Positions 6,016 through 8,880 of a DNA stretch of 8,880 bases are shown here, piece after piece. The stretch comes from Nitrospirota bacterium (GTDB taxonomy: Bacteria > Nitrospirota > Thermodesulfovibrionia > Thermodesulfovibrionales > JdFR-85), in contig JAADHP010000294.1 of assembly GCA_013151785.1 (NCBI GenBank), positions 1 to 8,880 on the forward strand, given 5' to 3'. The notes below the pieces were generated by a model. It saw nothing but the letters and a program-made list of their open reading frames with translations, did not search any database and was not told the DNA's origin. Made by a program: the position numbers and the translations under genes. Every line of letters begins with the position of its first letter. The stretch's first letter is position 1.

Positions 6016-7419
6016 TCAGGTTGATTCAACTTCACCTTTTTTCCTTAAAAACCCTTTGATACCAAACAATGCCTTCAGCACATCATTCCAGAAGGGTGCG
6101 CCAAAGGATATCAGAACGGCAGTTATCAATAACCCGGCAAATTTTTTCAATAGATTATATCCCTCTAAAAGCTCTCCTGCCTCTGCAGCCTGCCAGCCAA
6201 GAGGAAGCCTGCCCTGGTAGAGCATCTGCCTTTTTGATTTGATGATTGAGAGCATTAGGGATGAGTGGTTTTCTGTAGCCTTTACCAGTATATTATCAAC
6301 AAGTGCAGATAATCTCTCTGGCTCTTTCAGTTCATCCATGTCAACAAACATCTTCAAGGAGGACAACTCCTCTTTCAGACTATAGGGAAGGGATATCTTC
6401 TGTACAGCTCTCCTGTTAAAAACCTCCACATATGTCTTCATTGACTGTAAAAAAGAGTTCACCTCTTTACTGAAGGCCCTGAGTGTCTTCTTGTTAAACC
6501 TTCCCTCTAAAATCCCCTTCCTGATTTGCTCTGCCTCCATGCTTAGTTTATTCAATCTTTCTGAAAGAAAGGGCACCCTGATGCTCTCCGTATAGTATTG
6601 AGACTGCTCAATAATCCCAGAGCGTACAAGTGGCTCCTCCCTCAGGACCCTGTAGATCCTTATGGAGTCAGCATTCAGAAGACATACCATAACAAAACCG
6701 ATAAGGAAAGTCCAGACAGCAATATGGCGGACATATCTCATCTCAAGCTCTCTCAGTCCTTCTTCAAAGAAGGAGGATATCCTGGTCATGTATTCTTTTA
6801 TACGTTTCTCAACCTCTGTGATGGTTTCAATCATCCTGTCAATAATCACAGATGCATCTTCGCTAACGGATTCCTTCTGTATGGATTCAAGGAGCTTCTC
6901 TATATCCTTCAGGGTATCGGTGAATTTCCTTACAAGTTTCTCATCAATCATTCCTGTCAGGGCTCTTGATTGTAACTCTGAGATTCTTTTAAGATTCTCT
7001 GGCTTCAGTTTTATTACAGAGTTCTTCATCTCATTAATCGTATAGGAATGATTGGTAACGGAAATGCCCCTTCTCCCTTTTATTTCTGCCTTCAGGAGGA
7101 TGAGTTTAGCCTTCAAGTCTTCAATCTCCCTGCAATAGGAACTCAATGTATTGTAAAAATTCCTGAATCTCCCCGTCGCAGAGGCTATCTTCTGCCTTTT
7201 CCCTGTATCAGGTATGAACCTCAGCAATCTGTAAAAGAGACCCTCCTCCATTGATTCATTTTTTAACAGGTCTGAGAAATAACTCCTGAGAAACCTTTCA
7301 TATACACTCCAGCGGAGCCTGAGAATGTTCTTCAATGCCTCAACAATCACCTGTAGCAATACGGAAAGTCCTATTATGATGATCACAAATGCGATAAGTA
7401 CATCCAGTGTATCTGCCAT
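6016..7419 (-). CDS. Three-segment membrane protein of an uncharacterised family (GAPFW motif)
   Basis: A 467-residue protein with membrane segments at about 6-27, 231-250 and 427-446. Between the first two lies a long charged helical region (about 90-225) that is probably coiled coil. From memory, not from a search, three blocks match a widespread family of unnamed bacterial membrane proteins: the N-terminal helix ending LLQVIVEALKNILRLR (21-36), the central FLIGFVMVCLLNADSIRIY (238-256, family pattern NxDS/T), and the C-terminal LPLGW (405-409) with SFGAPFWNDVLKALFG (438-453; other members read SLGAPFWFDLLNKL). No enzyme motif is seen. Start ATG at 7419 follows AGGAGG by four bases, and the amidase stop is 13 bases upstream. 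Likely an inner-membrane anchor or regulator for the products of this operon. Confidence 0.82.
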   Translation of the reverse strand: MADTLDVLIAFVIIIIGLSVLLQVIVEALKNILRLRWSVYERFLRSYFSDLLKNESMEEGLFYRLLRFIPDTGKRQKIASATGRFRNFYNTLSSYCREIEDLKAKLILLKAEIKGRRGISVTNHSYTINEMKNSVIKLKPENLKRISELQSRALTGMIDEKLVRKFTDTLKDIEKLLESIQKESVSEDASVIIDRMIETITEVEKRIKEYMTRISSFFEEGLRELEMRYVRHIAVWTFLIGFVMVCLLNADSIRIYRVLREEPLVRSGIIEQSQYYTESIRVPFLSERLNKLSMEAEQIRKGILEGRFNKKTLRAFSKEVNSFLQSMKTYVEVFNRRAVQKISLPYSLKEELSSLKMFVDMDELKEPERLSALVDNILVKATENHSSLMLSIIKSKRQMLYQGRLPLGWQAAEAGELLEGYNLLKKFAGLLITAVLISFGAPFWNDVLKALFGIKGFLRKKGEVEST

Positions 7420-7432
7420 ATCGCCTCCTTTA

Positions 7433-8299
7433 TCAGATGATATCTGTTATCTCCTCTATCGCCCTTGCATATGCCAGGGCCAGAGCATCCAGGTTCTCTT
7501 CTGCCTTTGCAAGGTCATCGTCATTATCAATAAAGAACGGCTCTGAAATAACGCAGGGTGCCTTTGTGTATCTCAGGAGATAACCACCCCTGTCCTCTGC
7601 AGTCTTTGGCTTTATTCCCCTGTCTGGCAGCTTCAGACATTCTACAAGGTGCTTTAGCAGGACTTCGGCCATCCTCCTTCCTGTTTCAGACCTGTGATAA
7701 TAAAGGACCTCTGTGCCTGAAGCCTGTCCGTTAAAGGCATTACAGTGCAGGCTCACTATAAAGTCTGGACCCAGGGCATTTATGTCAGCAGGAAGCTCTG
7801 CATAGGTTCTCCTGTATACACGCTGGATGTCAACATTTTCAGCCCTTTTTTCAATCCTTCTGGCCAGCTCTTCATTGAACTCGAACTCTGTAAGACCTGT
7901 ATTCTTATTTATCGCCCCTGGCGAGCTTTTCTTATGGCCGATCACAAGGGCACAGAGCTTCTTTTTTACATCTTGTCCTTTCCTTTCCGCTACAATCTCC
8001 GACAATTGTTCCTTTAAATCATCCATTGACAGGATTCCTTTTCCGAGTAAATTCTTAAACAAAGCACCTGTCAGGTCTGGCAGAATCTCCATGATCTCTG
8101 CAGAATACAGCACATCGCCTGATAGCTCACCTCTCAGTATGGCAAGCCTGCCAACATCTTCAGGAGAAATCTCAAGGGGTGCTGATTCAGGGCTCTGTGC
8201 TGACTGCGGAGGTATCCTTGTAAGCAGGATTTTCTTGTTATCCACCTCTAATTTCTGACCGTGTCCAAGAATACCTATAAGAAGATTTCTCTGCGCCAC
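7433..8299 (-). CDS. N-acetylmuramoyl-L-alanine amidase (Amidase_3), no signal peptide
   Basis: A 288-residue zinc amidase of the Amidase_3/AmiC fold, which cuts the bond between muramic acid and the peptide stem in peptidoglycan. The catalytic domain spans about 115-288. Visible zinc ligands are His122 (GHKKSSPG), Glu138 (TEFEFN, the usual ExxxN) and His185 (SLHCNA), and the catalytic glutamate is Glu253 in SEPFFIDN, so the site is complete. The N-terminal 110 residues are a separate part, with a strand-like segment VGRLAILRGELSGDVLYSAE (49-68) and then helices, that I cannot assign. No signal peptide or lipobox is present, which is unusual for a cell-wall amidase. The start is GTG at 8299, seven bases after GAGGAGG. 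The membrane protein gene follows after 13 bases, so the two are surely co-transcribed. Export by another route, or a phage- or injection-like role, is possible. Confidence 0.87.
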   Translation of the reverse strand: MAQRNLLIGILGHGQKLEVDNKKILLTRIPPQSAQSPESAPLEISPEDVGRLAILRGELSGDVLYSAEIMEILPDLTGALFKNLLGKGILSMDDLKEQLSEIVAERKGQDVKKKLCALVIGHKKSSPGAINKNTGLTEFEFNEELARRIEKRAENVDIQRVYRRTYAELPADINALGPDFIVSLHCNAFNGQASGTEVLYYHRSETGRRMAEVLLKHLVECLKLPDRGIKPKTAEDRGGYLLRYTKAPCVISEPFFIDNDDDLAKAEENLDALALAYARAIEEITDII

Positions 8300-8331
8300 A
8301 GTTTTTCCTCCTCATTTAAGCTTTTGTATAT

Positions 8332-8880
8332 CTAATAACTTTCCGGATTGAGTTTCTTTATCATCTCTTCAAAAAGCGGTCTGTCTCTGAGACTCATAAA
8401 CTCTTCATTGAAAGTAACCACCTGAAAAACAGCATAGGGAATACTTTTTTCTTCTTCCTTTAAACATTCATCATCTTTACTGAAAGTCTTGTCAGTGCAT
8501 ATAGCCTTAAGCACTATCGCAAATCTGATACCTTCAGAAAGTCTTGAATTATCCATATAAGGCATATCAAAGTAAGATACAGAAAATCTAAGCGGTTTCA
8601 TATCAACATCTCCTTCACTTGAATACACCTCTGGATACACTTCTACCTCAACATCCGGATATTCTATCTTTTTGACCCTTATAATGATTGAATAGAGTTT
8701 TGTCCTCTTCTCCTTCGGGGTATAATACTGTTGTCCTGACCCTTCTTTTATGTCTTCACTATCACTGGCATTGTCAGGACACTTTCCACCATCAGCATAA
8801 TCAGGGTCACAGACCACATTATACTCAGGAGAAAGAAGCTTGCCGAAATGATCAGAGTAATAGGCATCCTTTACTATTTT
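8332..8880 (-). CDS. Unknown protein with four cysteines (5' end missing)
   Basis: The frame is open from the right edge to a TAG at 8332, giving at least 183 residues with the N-terminus outside the window. A GTG at 8817 could be read as a start but has no ribosome binding site, and the same frame upstream encodes similar sequence (AYYSDHFGKLLSPEYN), so the gene most likely begins beyond 8880. I do not recognise the family. It has a first cysteine pair (CDPDYADGGKC), an acidic low-complexity linker, a strand-rich core (YSIIIRVKKIEYPDVEVEVY) and a second pair (CTDKTFSKDDEC). Two evenly spaced pairs suggest disulfides and therefore an exported protein, which is inference. It is the first visible gene of the minus-strand run, 32 bases ahead of the amidase. 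Confidence 0.72.
   Translation of the reverse strand, partial: KIVKDAYYSDHFGKLLSPEYNVVCDPDYADGGKCPDNASDSEDIKEGSGQQYYTPKEKRTKLYSIIIRVKKIEYPDVEVEVYPEVYSSEGDVDMKPLRFSVSYFDMPYMDNSRLSEGIRFAIVLKAICTDKTFSKDDECLKEEEKSIPYAVFQVVTFNEEFMSLRDRPLFEEMIKKLNPESY

Noticed and set aside
6598..7045. Two overlapping plus-strand frames of 123 and 127 codons
   Set aside because: Both are antisense to the coiled-coil part of the membrane protein and overlap each other in different frames. No start signals.
7827..8258. Plus-strand open frame of 143 codons
   Set aside because: Antisense to the amidase, which has its catalytic motifs intact. Serine-rich output typical of a shadow frame.

Overview
This is a Gram-negative, AT-leaning bacterial window. 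A type IV pilus/type II secretion-type protein, an Mla-type outer-membrane lipid permease, a lipoprotein with a signal peptide and a peptidoglycan amidase all point to a two-membrane envelope. I cannot name the genus. The short stem-loop repeats and the gene mix remind me of Nitrospirota or related deep-branching anaerobes, but that is a weak impression and not a sequence-based assignment. No tRNA, rRNA, CRISPR array or insertion sequence is visible.

Layout from left to right. (1) 1-1076, minus strand: a PilM/GspL-like actin-fold protein joined to a membrane segment and the start of a PilN-like part, running off the left edge. (2) 1123-1893, plus strand: an MlaE-family permease, divergent from the first gene across only 46 bp, with no mlaF or mlaD beside it. 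(3) 1894-2434: a gene-free stretch of about 540 bp holding a complex hairpin, three short REP-like stem-loops and a degenerate 9-bp tandem array. (4) 2435-3205, minus: a ZIP-family metal transporter. (5) 3346-8880, minus: one long run of closely spaced genes. In transcription order these are an incomplete cysteine-containing protein of unknown function, a zinc amidase without a signal peptide, a three-segment membrane protein of an uncharacterised family, a 592-residue all-helical repeat protein, and a lipoprotein gene split by a one-base frameshift.

The run from 8880 to 3346 is the most interesting part. Intergenic gaps are 32, 13, 79 and 12 bases, the four downstream genes have strong Shine-Dalgarno sites, and the set combines a peptidoglycan-cutting fold, an inner-membrane protein, a large helical scaffold and a lipoprotein. 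I infer one envelope-associated complex with no name known to me.

A second point is regulatory. All three genes outside that run (pilM-like, mlaE, zip) have an extended -10 box (TGnTATAwT) ending 5-7 bases before the start codon and no Shine-Dalgarno site. They look like leaderless transcripts, in contrast to the operon genes.
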